Positions 1 through 11,559 of a stretch of 64,000 nt of DNA are shown here, piece by piece (the first letter of the stretch is position 1; each line of letters starts with the position of its first letter). A program made the position numbers and the translations under genes. The stretch comes from Calonectria ilicicola (lineage: Eukaryota; Ascomycota; Sordariomycetes; Hypocreales; Nectriaceae): the NCBI GenBank assembly GCA_020809705.1, contig CP085827.1, positions 434,001 to 498,000 on the forward strand, in the 5' to 3' direction. The notes beneath the pieces are model-generated. The model saw only the letters and a program-made list of their open reading frames with translations, was not told the origin of the DNA and did not search any database.

Positions 1-498
1 TAGGTCCCCGGGATGTAACGCTGCACTGAATAAGGGATACTGTACAATGAGCTTCATGATGGCTACCAAAAGTATGCTTAATCAAGTTAAATCCGCCAAA
101 CTTCGCCACAATATTGATGTCATTGATGTGTGTATAAAAGTCCCTACAGCTCATGTCCGCTTTCCCTTGTCCATTAATTCTTTTCCGCTGCTTCAATTTC
201 TGATTCATTATGCTTTTATAGAAAGAAAAGAAGTCAACTTGCGGCCCATGTCTCTCGACAAAACGACCAAAACAAAGCCAGCGAGGAAAAGACGGTCCAA
301 GTCACTGACAAAAGTAGTATTCCAACGCCCTAATTACTCTATTCTGTGAGAAGTGTCCTGGAAGCAACTTTAGAGAAGCAACTTCGTCACAATAACACCG
401 GGAACGCCCGAAACGAATTCTAAATACCATTCAACCCAATACCTTCACTCTTCTCTCAACCAAATTCCGACAGTGCTGGCACATGATTCCTAGGTATT
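1..498. other. Left edge, no recognisable gene
   Basis: One 100-codon ORF (47-349, plus) is open here. Its product is basic near the C-terminus but matches no family I know. The stretch probably holds the upstream region of the MFS-like gene that starts at 499. Confidence 0.4.
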
Positions 499-2151
499 AT
501 GCTAGCAAGCACTAATGGATTTGAACCCAGGGCCAGCCATTATACGGTGTCCAATGTGATCGAAAATGGATTCGGACCATTTGCTGTGGAGGAATTTTCC
601 ATCACCAAATCAACGCTTACCCAGGATCGGTGTTCGCAGTCGGATAGTGAGTTGCCACTTGTACAGTCGCCCATTGCCAACGAGTGTCTCGTTAAATGGA
701 ATGGCTCTATATTGAATATCTGCAGACTAGCTTTTGCTTTTCTATCCTTCTTGGTTGCTGGCATGAGCGACTCCGTTGTTGGTGTATGGACACCCCAGTT
801 CCCCAGTGGCTTGCCAAACCACTAACTTGTTTCTGCAGGCATTGATCCCTTCTGTAAGGCAATCCCCCAGCTTGACACAACCAGTACTCATTACAATGCA
901 GATTGAGTCTTACTACGAGCTCGACTATACCACAGTCTCTCTCATATTTCTCACGCCCTTTTCCGGCTACTCGATAGCTGCATTTACATGTTCTCGCATA
1001 CACATGAAATGGGGCCAGCGAGGGGTTACCATTCTAGCCCCTCTCTGCCATGTCATTACATTTGCCATTTTGGCTTCCCATCCTCCGTTCCCCGTACTGA
1101 TCGTAGGGAACGCATTTAGTGGATTCGGAAATGGCCTTGCTGACGCTTGTTTTCCGGCCTGGGTTGGGGGGATGGACAAGGCCAGCGCAGTTCAGGGGTT
1201 CTTGACAGCTTGCTATTCTGTCGGGGCTCTTATCGCTCCTCTAGTGGCCACGGGAATGATTTCTAGAGCTCAGCTACCCTGGTACAGCTTTTACTACATC
1301 ATGGTAAGGCTTACTTTACTGATCGTCTCGCGTTTTCCAGTCTAACACTTCTAGATTGGTCTGTCAATATCAGAGCTCTGCGGCCTAGTCATCTTTTTCT
1401 GGAGATGCGATGGCGTTTTATACAGATCTACGCTATTACAAAACAAGGACGAGTCTTCATCTGGTGTAAGAGCGGCACTAAAAAGCAATATTGCTTGGAT
1501 AATTGCACTCTTCTTTTTCTTTGATATAGGCGTGATGAGTATGTACATTCCCAGGCCTCGTTCAAACTTTGGAAGGGAAAGGTTCTGACAAAGAGATATA
1601 GCTGGCATCGGCGCCGGACAGTCACGTTTATGTTGCGTGTCCGCGAGGCATCTCCATATGCTTCCGGACTATCTGTGTCGGGCTATTGGCTTGGTATGGC
1701 ATTGGGAAGAGCATTACTTGGCTTCGTCAACGAAAAGTATGGCATACGAATATGCACCATCATATATCTAAGCGTTTGTATCGGCCTTAAACTCGTCCTC
1801 TAGTTGGTACCAAGTTTTGCAGTTTCTGCTGTCTCCGTGAGCCTCTTGGGCCTCTTTCTTGGGCCAATTTATCCAGGGGGGGTGATGATGGTGACCAAAT
1901 TGCTCCCAAAGAGCATGCATGTGAGCGCCATTGGGTTTTCTCTTGCTGTAGGGGGCGTTGGTGGTACCGTTTTTCCATTCATCATTGGCGCCATAGCATC
2001 TCACAGCGGCGTTTCGGTTCTTCAGCCCATTGTTTTGGGACTTATTATCTTGGAGATGATTTTTTGGCTCAGTCTCCCAGGGTTTGCAAGACAGGTAAAA
2101 AAGGGAGTTCTAAGCGTCAGAGCCAGCAGGTTTGCGATGGTAGAGGATTGA
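499..2151 (+). pseudogene. MFS transporter, broken by a frameshift and a stop
   Basis: This would be a polytopic plasma-membrane transporter of the major facilitator superfamily; the substrate is unknown. Spliced reading: exon 499-783, intron 784-838, tiny exon 839-853, intron 854-901, exon 902-1303, intron 1304-1354, exon from 1355, and a further intron near 1539-1595. Joined across these introns, the text runs through helix 1 (GMSDSVVG), ALIPS, then YYELDYTTVSLIFLTPFSGY, the normal order for this fungal family. Later blocks SPYASGLSVSGYWLGMALGR, LLGLFLGPIYPGG and VTKLLPKSMHVSAIGF are also typical. Two lesions are visible. The frame changes near 1617 between IAGIGAG and TVTFMLRV. An in-frame TAG at 1801-1803 sits where CAG is likely, a C-to-T change. 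The gene ends at 2151. A hidden intron could explain the frame change but not the TAG. I consider it a pseudogene. Confidence 0.8.
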
Positions 2152-5100
2152 GAGCAGATATTTATTAATATAGACTAAAAAAGACCACAATGCTTACATT
2201 AGAAGTGATTCGCATTATTTTTAATCTCGTGGGGGCTCTATAATTTGTTGCCGTTCGTTTTTCTCAGTGTTTCCCACCAACTGCCCCGCCTACCTCTGAT
2301 GCCTCCGGCGGCCCTCCGGGGGGGCCTCGCTACGCTCGAAGCTCTCTAAACAATACATTCCGTCTTCTATTGGTTCGTCTCTTTCTTTTTTATCCTATTA
2401 TTGCTCCTTCTATTCCTTTATTTACTTTTTTTTTCGGGTTAAGCGGTGGGCTTGCCTCTGGTCATCTTTGCCCTAGGCCAGCCAGCCACTTCCAGCCACA
2501 GCCCAGATGTACAATACACCCCATTGAAAGATTGTGCCCCTGTGACTTCCTTACCTTAAAACTCAATCACCTGAAGATATTAGTTTGATAATAATAATAA
2601 AATAAAAAACTAATAGGCTTTAAGAATAATTTACTTATTTATTTTATTTATATAATAATTATTTATTTATAATTTAGCTGAAAGATGGTAGGAAAGGGTA
2701 GATAGGGTACAAACTTTCAGGGATTGTACTGTACTTGCAGCGATCTGGCTGTTTTGTGGCGAGTGGTTGTGGCTAGTTTGGTGTACAAATCTCGGTTGGT
2801 TTTTGGAGTAACATTGAAGCCACATGTGGCTGGGCCTGAAACCAGAAGCTGTGGCGCAGCGAGTAACACGAAAAGTGAGAGTTGGCCTCCAGCGACGCGC
2901 CCTGTCGAGAGAGTAGCAAAAGGCCGGGATCAAGTGTTCTAGGGCGTCACAGAATGCGCAGATGGGGCGATGAATGATGACGCACAGCCTAACGCTAGCC
3001 TAGCTTCTTTTTGAGGAGGATAACGAGCCAGTGTCTTGGCCACAATTTTGGTGGAGCGATTCTCATATGGTGGTCAAGCAATACATTGGCCCGCAACTCT
3101 CATCGGCAAGGCGCCCCCAAGCCTCACTTTAGATCTTTTTTAATATAATGAACCCACCAATCGAAATGAGCAACGCGTATACATATTGCGAATATACGGA
3201 TAAAAGATACTATGCGGATTGTGACGCGTCCTTGTTCTGAAAACATGCCAAACTTAACCTACCCTATACCACACACTCACGTCACGTCCAGCCTCAGGTA
3301 GTTCGAATAACCCCAAAAAAAACACAGGAAATCACCACCACTACTTTTGCGTATCCGTCTCGCTCTTATTTTGGTTGGCCTCTCGGGCGCCCAAGCGTGA
3401 CCTGTTGCCGCGAGTATGCCGTTCGCAGCCGCTAAATTTGATGCTGAAGTGGACACAGACCAAGGATGAGCATCGTTTGACACGGTCGGGGAATTCCCCA
3501 GCTCAGACGATGGAGGGCGATTGTGGGGGCGGAGGAACGGGAGCACGGGTGGCCGGCCGATCCACGATGATGGCTCGGCGCGGGGGGGACCTTAATTGAC
3601 AGTCTACGCTCATACATGTACATCCGGATCTATCCCTGCTCACGCCTGGACCACTTTTTGAATGTTGCATACAACTGTGAACCAGTACTACCATCACGAT
3701 ACTGCACGATTTGCGCGTCGGCCCAGCACCACGCAAGATCCGGCCGATGCTGTGGTGCGCTGCTGTCTGCATAATCATTTCTCCGGAAGTGACAGCATAG
3801 AAGGATGGTTGCCGGGATGATGAGATGCTTCTTGACGGGGGCATGCCAGAGTACCTGTTTCTGATGGCTTCCGCGTGGCTGGGTTCTTCAAGCGAAGAGG
3901 ACCCTGGTTCTTGCGCGGCAATCGGGGTCTGCGTCATGAATGAGCTGCTGGAGGTCATCCCATCTTCTCCGTGGCGTCCCTTAGCGCAACGCTGGTTTGG
4001 GATTTGGGTCCGGGCGTGCTGGTGAGTCCTGGCTTGTTGACATTTGGTCCTCCTATTTGGGTTAGTATCATCGCTGCTTTATAGTAATCTCTCCTGTGTT
4101 CCGGTGACTACAACAGCTGTAAACCTCCCTAAATGCAGTTTGAATAGCAGTGTTTCTGCATGGATATCGGCAAGGGGATAACTGTACTTGCTAGACAAGT
4201 TTTGCGCACCGAGAGAGGTCATTCTCCTGGAGTTTCGCCAAGGGAGCTCCAACTTGGTCAAACGAGCTCTTAAAAGCAGCGAGATGTGTTCCAAAGTAAG
4301 GCTGAATATCACAGTGGGTCCGTCCATCAGCTGCCGGAGCTATTGAAGGTAGTTTATTTTGGGCTCTGCCATCAACATCAGGCCTCCGTGATTCATCCCC
4401 TGGCAGAATTGACAGCATCCAAGACGTTTCCGTTATTTTTTGCGTTTAGCGCAAAGGCTTCTCTGACCCAACGTTGAATCTCTTCTGGTGCAGAAAATGA
4501 CCAACAGGCGCGACCCCTGCTCCACTTGGGGTTCATCCGGCGGCTCATTTCGCTGTCTGCAAGAAGCCGACGGGACCTCTCACCCTCTGTTGCTGCAGCA
4601 GATTAAAATATGACAGGTGGCTTTCGGGCCAGTATTGTGGCTCTGTGGCGCTAGCTACCGCAGAACCGGTTCGGCACTGTCACGCTTGATAGCTGCCTCT
4701 GCGCTGTAGCGAACACTTGGCTCGTTTGTTGAAACAACGTTTCAAGCATTCCATGATCGTCTTTTTGAAGGGGCAGGGACATTGGAACACGTTGTTCTGG
4801 CCCACAAGACAAAGATTTGAAGCCCAGAGATTGGATCGGATGCATCCGGGACGGCGAACTGCGGTGGATGCTGGATGGTGATACCGTGGCTGGCATCAAG
4901 CGAGCCCGCAAGCCAATTATTTTCATCCACACCGGCATGACACAGCTCCGGCTTTGTTTGCTTAAATTGATCGGCGCTTCATACATGGCTCTCTGCCTGA
5001 CCCCCCGGGGCTTGGCAATTCGCATGGTGGCGATGGTGTTCGTGTTCAAGGCGACCAGCATCAACCCTTGAAAGCCCTTTGAAGCTACCGCCTGGTGTTG

Positions 5101-6283
5101 AACAAGCAATTGCGGAGCCATCCCTCCTTGGATTTAATTATTTGCTTTTGGCGAATGACTCTTACTGGCTTTGTCCGTTTGTTGTTCCTGTTTGATCTTC
5201 GGCCGGTCTGAGCTAGCCTCACCCTTGATCCCCCCTGGCTCTCGGCCCTGCTTCGTATTCTTGCTTGGTATGAAGCACCATTGGATGCCGATGATCCTTT
5301 TGGACCGCCAGGCTCAATGTTCTGGAACAAAGGCGCACTTTGCCACCGTTCCCTGATGCCCATGGTGGTTGGAAGTTTGCGCTAAACGCCCCTGCTCTGA
5401 CTTCGGCATCCTCAGGCCGACCAGGGGCCGACAGCTGTGAGATGACAGGGACTGCCGTTTCTTTCCACTAAGTAAGCGCCCAAATTTAGAATGTTATGAG
5501 CTCCCACGAGCAGGAAAAAGGGCCTGGCTTGCTGGTATACTGACCAGCTCCATGTGGGGGAGGAGCGGCGGTTCCATTGAGGGGAACCCCCGCAGGCCTT
5601 CCTGGAGCTGTTATTTTCGCTACTTATTTACTTTTTGCGATTAAAAGGTAGCTTGTACATTTATCCACGTATGCAGCATTCTTGTACTGCTGTTAGGCCC
5701 AAGTTATTGAGGCCCCGCCACCACACATAGAACATAACACTCCACACACCTTGGCCTCTCGCAGCAGTACACCCCGCCAGACGCCAGGGAGGCATTGCAA
5801 GCTAGCAGACACCTCCATGGAGCTTGGGTCACCCAAGTATCAGCCCGATTTTAAAACGACAGGGTTTATCAGAGAAATTCCTGGTAGGAATCCATGAGCA
5901 AGCGTTGGAACAAAGGCTAGAACGACGCTAGAGGCTGGATGGTCGGCCATACCAAAGGCGCTGCTTGCGATCAAAGAAGGTGGATTTCTGAGGGGAGTTT
6001 TATTGAATGATGTATATAAGGTAAGAGCTCCTCTCTATCAATTTTTTCCTTGGACATCTTCCCCATTAGCATTCTCTGAGAAACCATTTCGAAGTAAGTT
6101 CCATTTCTTCTTACACATAAGTACCTAGAGAGACCCTTTACCAATTTTCTGACCGCCGTCTCCCCTACCCATATGGTCATCACCTTGCCTGTGGCGCTGT
6201 CTCTTCAGTGCCTCCATCATTCCTTTTCCCTTCCCCGTTCAAATAAATTGAGACATCTAACTAAGAATGCTGGCTTATAGAAA
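2152..6283. other. Long intergenic stretch without a recognisable gene
   Basis: Several short ORFs on both strands (for example 3503-3958 and 4651-5121, minus) overlap each other and show no family motif, hydrophobic pattern or plausible intron structure. A GC-rich near-palindromic cluster lies at 2299-2340. An A/T-rich patch at about 2583-2680 is followed by normal composition. I see no RNA gene. Confidence 0.5.
2299..2340. repeat. GC-rich palindromic cluster
   Basis: A compact run of CCGG/GGCC-type blocks can fold on itself (CCTCCGGCGGCC against a G-rich mate), 150 bp downstream of the MFS pseudogene and beside an A/T-rich patch. It stands out from the flanking composition. Function unknown; it may be a short interspersed palindrome or a transcription-end structure. 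Confidence 0.35.
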
Positions 6284-6847
6284 ATGGATCCCCTGATAGT
6301 GACATTTCAGGAAGAACTCGACGTTGGGAGCTTGTGCGTGGTATATCGCCCCAATGGCCAAAATGGCCTCAGATACTCCATCATGTATCAAAGTCAGCAC
6401 GGCTCTATCACATTGCCATTTTTGAGGTACGGCCAGACAGCCGAGAATCGATACTCCCAGTGCAGTCCGGGAGTTTCAATCGATGTAATCTGTCTGCTCA
6501 AAGTGGCTGTACTTGATCCCTCATCCACCATTTTGGACGTTGCCCAGATGGTAGTCGGCTACGAGATGAACTTGAACGACTCTCTGGAGCCAGTGCCAGC
6601 TTCCCAAACCCAACTTTTACACCAAGAAACAACTCAAATGGGTTCCTCCGACGCAAGACATTCGACTGCATTGGAAGATATAATGGCGCTGGACCTGTCC
6701 GGTACCAGGGCCTTCAACCCAACTGCTCGAAAAAGTGTTCTAGAAGGCGAGTGGATTAGAAGAATTCTGATCTGTTTGCTGGAGGACGAGATCATCCAGC
6801 CGATGGATGGTGATGTGGACCTGATGATGAGGCATGCTGCCCATTAG
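6284..6847 (+). CDS. Hypothetical protein, 187 aa, unrecognised
   Basis: An ATG-started ORF of 187 codons with no stop and fairly even amino-acid use, acidic overall. There is no signal peptide, no clear membrane segment and no motif I recognise. A second frame is also open over 6334-6516, so the coding call is not secure. It may be one exon of a larger gene or a fragment. The next gene, the APH-like protein, is convergent about 0.8 kb downstream. Confidence 0.35.
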   Translation: MDPLIVTFQEELDVGSLCVVYRPNGQNGLRYSIMYQSQHGSITLPFLRYGQTAENRYSQCSPGVSIDVICLLKVAVLDPSSTILDVAQMVVGYEMNLNDSLEPVPASQTQLLHQETTQMGSSDARHSTALEDIMALDLSGTRAFNPTARKSVLEGEWIRRILICLLEDEIIQPMDGDVDLMMRHAAH

Positions 6848-7641
6848 TGTTCTTTACTTGTGCAGAACACAGCATCCATCAACGCGAACGTTGTGTTGGA
6901 GATCGCACCCGCCGTGTCCCAGAATTAACAGAGGTAGCCAATTGGAATGGGCGAAGTCATATGGACTAGTGTTGACCTGGGCGGTATATAAGGTGGAATC
7001 TTACTTGGAGGCGTTGTCATTTACTTGATACTTTTGTTTTGGGGGATATGAAATTGTATTGAAGATTAGTATGTGAATTGATGGAATTGAATTAAGCAAA
7101 TATTTCATGAATCCTAGTATAAAAGCCTGAATGTTTGTTTTATTCTACTTACTCCTGCTACCCTCTAGCAATGTCAAGTCTTGGGCCACTTTCCACGTCG
7201 ATGTTCCTCAATATGCGAATTCTGCCAAGGACGGCACTACTCTCCCATAATTTATTTGAGGCGGCTGAAGATGGGAAGATGCACGTATTTAATTTCGCCA
7301 GGGGACGAAACCGGCAAATGACTACGTTGGTTATGAATTATAATGGACGAAGACCCTGTGGGATTTCTGCCCTAGATGTAACACAAGTATTTTTAAAGAG
7401 ATGATTAGATAAACAGCAAGAATTTTATATTGATATTTCTCATCTGGCACCAGAGACGGATGGTATTATCAATTCATTGCCTCCTGCTGAATAGATAGAT
7501 CTACGAGCCAGAAATACCTCCAAGTTTAAAGCAACAGATTTCTTCCCTTTAAAGGGCATGTAGTTTGTGAGAATATTGTACAATGGTTGTGTCCTCAAGT
7601 ACTAGAGAGAGTATTTAGGCTGGTACAATTTGTGTTCATGT
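6848..7641. other. Intergenic, convergent spacer
   Basis: Moderately A/T-rich spacer between the plus-strand ORF at 6284-6847 and the minus-strand APH-like gene. A short 89-codon ORF (7135-7404, plus) is open but unrecognised. The left part of the spacer may hold the 3' region of the APH-like gene. Confidence 0.45.
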
Positions 7642-8820
7642 TTAAACTGGCCCATATTGTTGAGTTGAGATTGTTGAACACGCTATTCTGAACACATGTT
7701 GCTCTTCGTTGAAAGTGTGTATTTCTTCAAAGTATTCTCGAGCCTCCTCACTACCGTATAGAGGTATTACCCCTCTCTGAAAGTCCCAGTATTCAGGAAA
7801 CCAACCTGCGTACTTCCAGTTTAGAATTCCCGAGACACGCCCTCTATGGACCATGATATTCAGTGGATAGAGATCCCCATGGCTGAATAGAATCTTGTGG
7901 GGTTTGCCGCAATCACGAAACTCCTTAACAATATTTACAGCTTCGTCATAGCCCTTGTTCATGGTACCATTTTGTTCGCCAGCAGCAAGAAAACTGTTGA
8001 TGAATTCTTTTTCAGAATTGAATCCTCCACTCGGTAGATTCAGCCATGGTATCCTGCGGCTAAGGATAGAGTCGCCATTGACATTGCATATTCTGTTTCC
8101 GAAGGGACTTTTCCATGATCGCAACTTGGACAAGATTATTTTTATATCATTCAAAATGGCCTTTCGTTGATCTGCTGTGAGATCCTTATAAACCATATTT
8201 AGGGTATTTCCTGGTATTTGCGTCATTAAAATAGACGCAGAATGGCGTCCATCTTCGTCGCAATGTTCGGCATAGCTGATGACTCGGGGGCAAGGGATAC
8301 CAGCCGCATGCACAATACGCATTGTGTTCGACTCGCTAGCCATTGAGGCAGATCCGAGAAATTCGCGAGGTGTTATGCTCAGCACTAATCCAAATGGTAG
8401 AGGATATAGATGGTCCGGATATTTGTTTGAAGTCTTGGTGGCGTTGGTGGTGTTGTTGGAAATGTAGTTTTTAGAAGATCTTGGATGATAGCGATCGATT
8501 CCAAACCATTTGTAATAGTAAATGGAGAACCACATCAAGAACCAATGGAGTATACTCCTGAGCCAAAAAGAGAATGGTAAAAGAAGGGGCTCACGGTCAG
8601 GCCTGCGTGATTGAATATTTTCTGGCACCAATTCTTGGTGAGGCCACGCGAAATTCGGTTCCAAGAATGGAAAATAGTCTTTTCCGAGGCGTTGTAGCGA
8701 TGGCAGCTTCTTGTCAGGAAGGTAGCTCAGATAGAATTCTACAGTCCTCTGCCATTCGGTCCTATTGTCCAAAATGGAGTTGGGCTGTGGATATTCATCA
8801 GCGTACAGGGTTTTAGGCAT
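7642..8820 (-). CDS. APH-family (aminoglycoside phosphotransferase-like) protein, 392 aa
   Basis: Single-exon ORF with a protein-kinase-like APH fold; in fungi these are mostly uncharacterised small-molecule kinases or pseudokinases. Motifs: SESNTMRIV around residues 162-170 (the lobe-linking Glu helix), ILMTQIPGNTL around 197-207 (hinge), and the Brenner-type catalytic loop HGDLYPLNIMV at 314-324 with the catalytic Asp at 316. The metal-binding segment reads GILNWKYAG at 331-339, where most relatives have Asp-Trp-Glu, so the usual metal-binding Asp is Asn (residue 334). A strongly aromatic, hydrophobic stretch at about 80-106 could be a membrane anchor or a buried helix. Length is normal for fungal APH proteins. 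The start is the first ATG, and the neighbouring genes give no clue to the substrate. The fold is well supported; activity is doubtful because of the Asn. Confidence 0.85.
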   Translation of the reverse strand: MPKTLYADEYPQPNSILDNRTEWQRTVEFYLSYLPDKKLPSLQRLGKDYFPFLEPNFAWPHQELVPENIQSRRPDREPLLLPFSFWLRSILHWFLMWFSIYYYKWFGIDRYHPRSSKNYISNNTTNATKTSNKYPDHLYPLPFGLVLSITPREFLGSASMASESNTMRIVHAAGIPCPRVISYAEHCDEDGRHSASILMTQIPGNTLNMVYKDLTADQRKAILNDIKIILSKLRSWKSPFGNRICNVNGDSILSRRIPWLNLPSGGFNSEKEFINSFLAAGEQNGTMNKGYDEAVNIVKEFRDCGKPHKILFSHGDLYPLNIMVHRGRVSGILNWKYAGWFPEYWDFQRGVIPLYGSEEAREYFEEIHTFNEEQHVFRIACSTISTQQYGPV

Positions 8821-11559
8821 TTTAGTTGTTGAGCGAATTGTAAATAGGTGGTGGCATAGATGAAGATAAGTAGGAATCGAAGCCTACTTAAATACCTTGA
8901 CAACCTACTGCATCATCTACGCCACAAACGTCAGTCTTGGAACAAGCAAAAGATTTGAATCATTATTTTGAACGCTCTAGTAAATTAGGGGAAGATTTTC
9001 GCAATTCATGGAATGGAAGAAAAGCCTTGACCCATTGTGAACAAAGCAGCATAGGACACCACAGGAAGGGTATGAGGCATTTAGCTGCTATTCAGGCCAT
9101 GTAGAGTTTGATTAGGCACATGTCCTTTTCGGGGAATGAACAATGAATGGAAATAGCTGGATCCTTGTCTGGCTGTTCATGATGTAATGTTTCTTTAAAT
9201 AACCGACTTGAAGAGTACACTAGCTGACATTAAGAGAAGAGAAGATGAGTCATGCTCTGCTGTGTGTAGGCTCTGTTTATTTCCATCTACATTGTGTTAG
9301 AAACTGAGAGTAAATTTGTTTCTGTGACTTCTGTATTTCTTAGAATGCAGGCTTGGGTCATCTGGTTTGTTGATGGAATTACATCATTGCCACGAAGATA
9401 GTCTATGACGTCGTGAGAAGCAATTGGATTGCTCACCCACTAAGTGGAATTATCCGTTATGAAAGAACAAGCTGAATGCCATTTCTATGAGGCGGGATGC
9501 CTGATAATACGCTTGGCGCTTTATTGTTGCTAATTACGCGACTAGCTGAAGCTGTCTTACACCCCAAAGTTTGACATGTGATCATGGCTCTAATTGAGAA
9601 AAGGTTAAACCAATTCTCTTTCAAGACTGAATTTGCGGGGTATCCTATTCATGATAGTATTGTTCTACCCTGAGGCGCTCTATTCTTTCCAGGAAATTAG
9701 GTCTCAATGGTGTGTTCTAGTTGTGATGTCGATGGACCATGTGGCAAGTCAACATCCATTGATGTTCACGTGGGTTCTTTGAGAGAATGTGGTCTGGATC
9801 ATGAACATCTAAAGCCTTTTTGATTTCTGACAGTGGGTGCTAATGGGCTGTGGTCGTGTTCCTTTGTGAGCTGTCATGTTGCAGCATTAAACAGCGCAAT
9901 GAGCGCCGCCACGAACGGGATCGTGTATCGGGGAACATCATTTCATGGGTGAATTGAGGGGTTTCATGCCAATTTATGTTATGAAATCAACGTGAATACG
10001 GGTATCAAAAAGTCTGAACGAGAGAAGCGACACTGACAGCAGGAGATGGCATGGAATGTCACATTTGTATCGAAGTTTGGTGGGGAGGCGCTGTAGTCGC
10101 TGGGGGTCCCGCCATCCTGTCACACCCGGTACTAACATTTTAGAGTTTTAATAAGCTTCCACCTGTTTTGGGATGCTTTGCGGAGATGATACCCACAGCC
10201 CTGCAAAGACTTGATCCCCTGTGCTGTGCTGGTCGAACTTTAAGATAACTCATGCCCTCCGCTGCGCCGTTGAGTGATGAAGACATCCAACTCAAAGGTG
10301 CGCAACCCACACATCATTACGTTATTACAACCCAGCCACGCCAATAAGATTCATGTACAAGCATCAGCCGCAGTCTGTCCGTGGAAGCAAGCACAGATGT
10401 AAGCACCATCTTTGGCCCTGATCTTCAAGCGGGTCAATGTTGGTTGTGGAAAATTAGCCATAGCGGCTTACATCCGTGTGTGCGCTGCGTTTTCCGCGTT
10501 GCAGCTAGTCGATTTCGGGTTAATGCTGTTTGCTTTTAGTGCGCTGTGGTCGGCGCCCATGTTGGGATGGGACGCGTTGAGGAATTGAGGAATTGTGGAA
10601 AACCATCTTTTGAAAGAAAGCTGATCACGGGGATGGAATGAAAACCTGTGACACAGCCGTCGCTCTGCTCTTGCATCCTCGTAGGCTATTTGTCGCGTTG
10701 ATGGCCTCCTCTGCTTTCTTTATGCTAACACGATACCCGGCGGCGCCGTCTTGTTGGTGGACGCGGGACAGACACCACAACGACCTGCGCCCCTTGAGCG
10801 CCGTTCGTTCAAGAGCCCATCAGATGACCTGCTCGCACATGGTAAGCGCTTGCTCTAGGGCGAAACTGGAGCCAAGACGGATTTAACGGAATCTTTGAAA
10901 TGTGGCACGCTCAGGTCCATCTCATCAACAAGCCACAGCGGCTCCCTTCCCCACCCGTGCGCTTTCATTCGCCGCCTGGTCAAGTCGCTGGGGCGTAATA
11001 TTCCCCTGCATCTTGATTATTTCCCGAAATTTGCGCTGTAACTCTCCAGAAACGGGAGACGAGGAGCTGGGAGGGCCGAATTGGGACTCGATGTTTGCAT
11101 TTGGGGTTGGAAAATAACTGCTGTGGGCTGCGAGATGTTTCGTATTGCCGGGATGAAGTCATGCAAAAAAGCAAACCGCTTCAGCTGCTTACCTCGGTGA
11201 AACGCGCGATAGAATCCAGAGGCTTCAATGTGCCAGTAAACCAAGCACAGGACCAAGAAGCTATGCCCCGAACCGCATACCATGCATCCCGCCCCAGGGT
11301 CAAGGCATTCCGACTAAACTTGCATGAAACTAGCCTAGACGACTCTATTCCTGGTCGCTGTCCCCTTTTATATCCTGAAGTTTGTGTGGATTTGCCCGGG
11401 TCTGATCGTACAGGGCTGAAGGAGACAGGGATGCTCTGATGAGAGTGAATACATAAATACTGAGACCCCACTCCGCTTCATGTTGACTATGTCTATAGTT
11501 TCTACGCTCCGAAGCGTTTTTCGTTCGTTATCTTGTTTTTCAACGTTCTGTTGATCATC
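8821..11559. other. Intergenic stretch, no recognisable gene
   Basis: The left end should contain the promoter of the APH-like gene. Overlapping short ORFs at 10638-11471 on both strands carry no recognisable domain. An ATAAATA box at about 11452 followed by a pyrimidine-rich leader lies just upstream of the ATG at 11560 and fits a promoter for the secreted repeat protein. Confidence 0.45.

Noticed and set aside
4651..5121. 156-codon minus-strand ORF in the intergenic region
   Set aside because: It overlaps an equally open plus-strand frame, has no motif and no plausible promoter or intron context.
10638..11471. Cluster of overlapping ORFs of 64-114 codons on both strands
   Set aside because: Normal-composition DNA gives such ORFs by chance. 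None resembles a known domain, and they contradict each other in strand.
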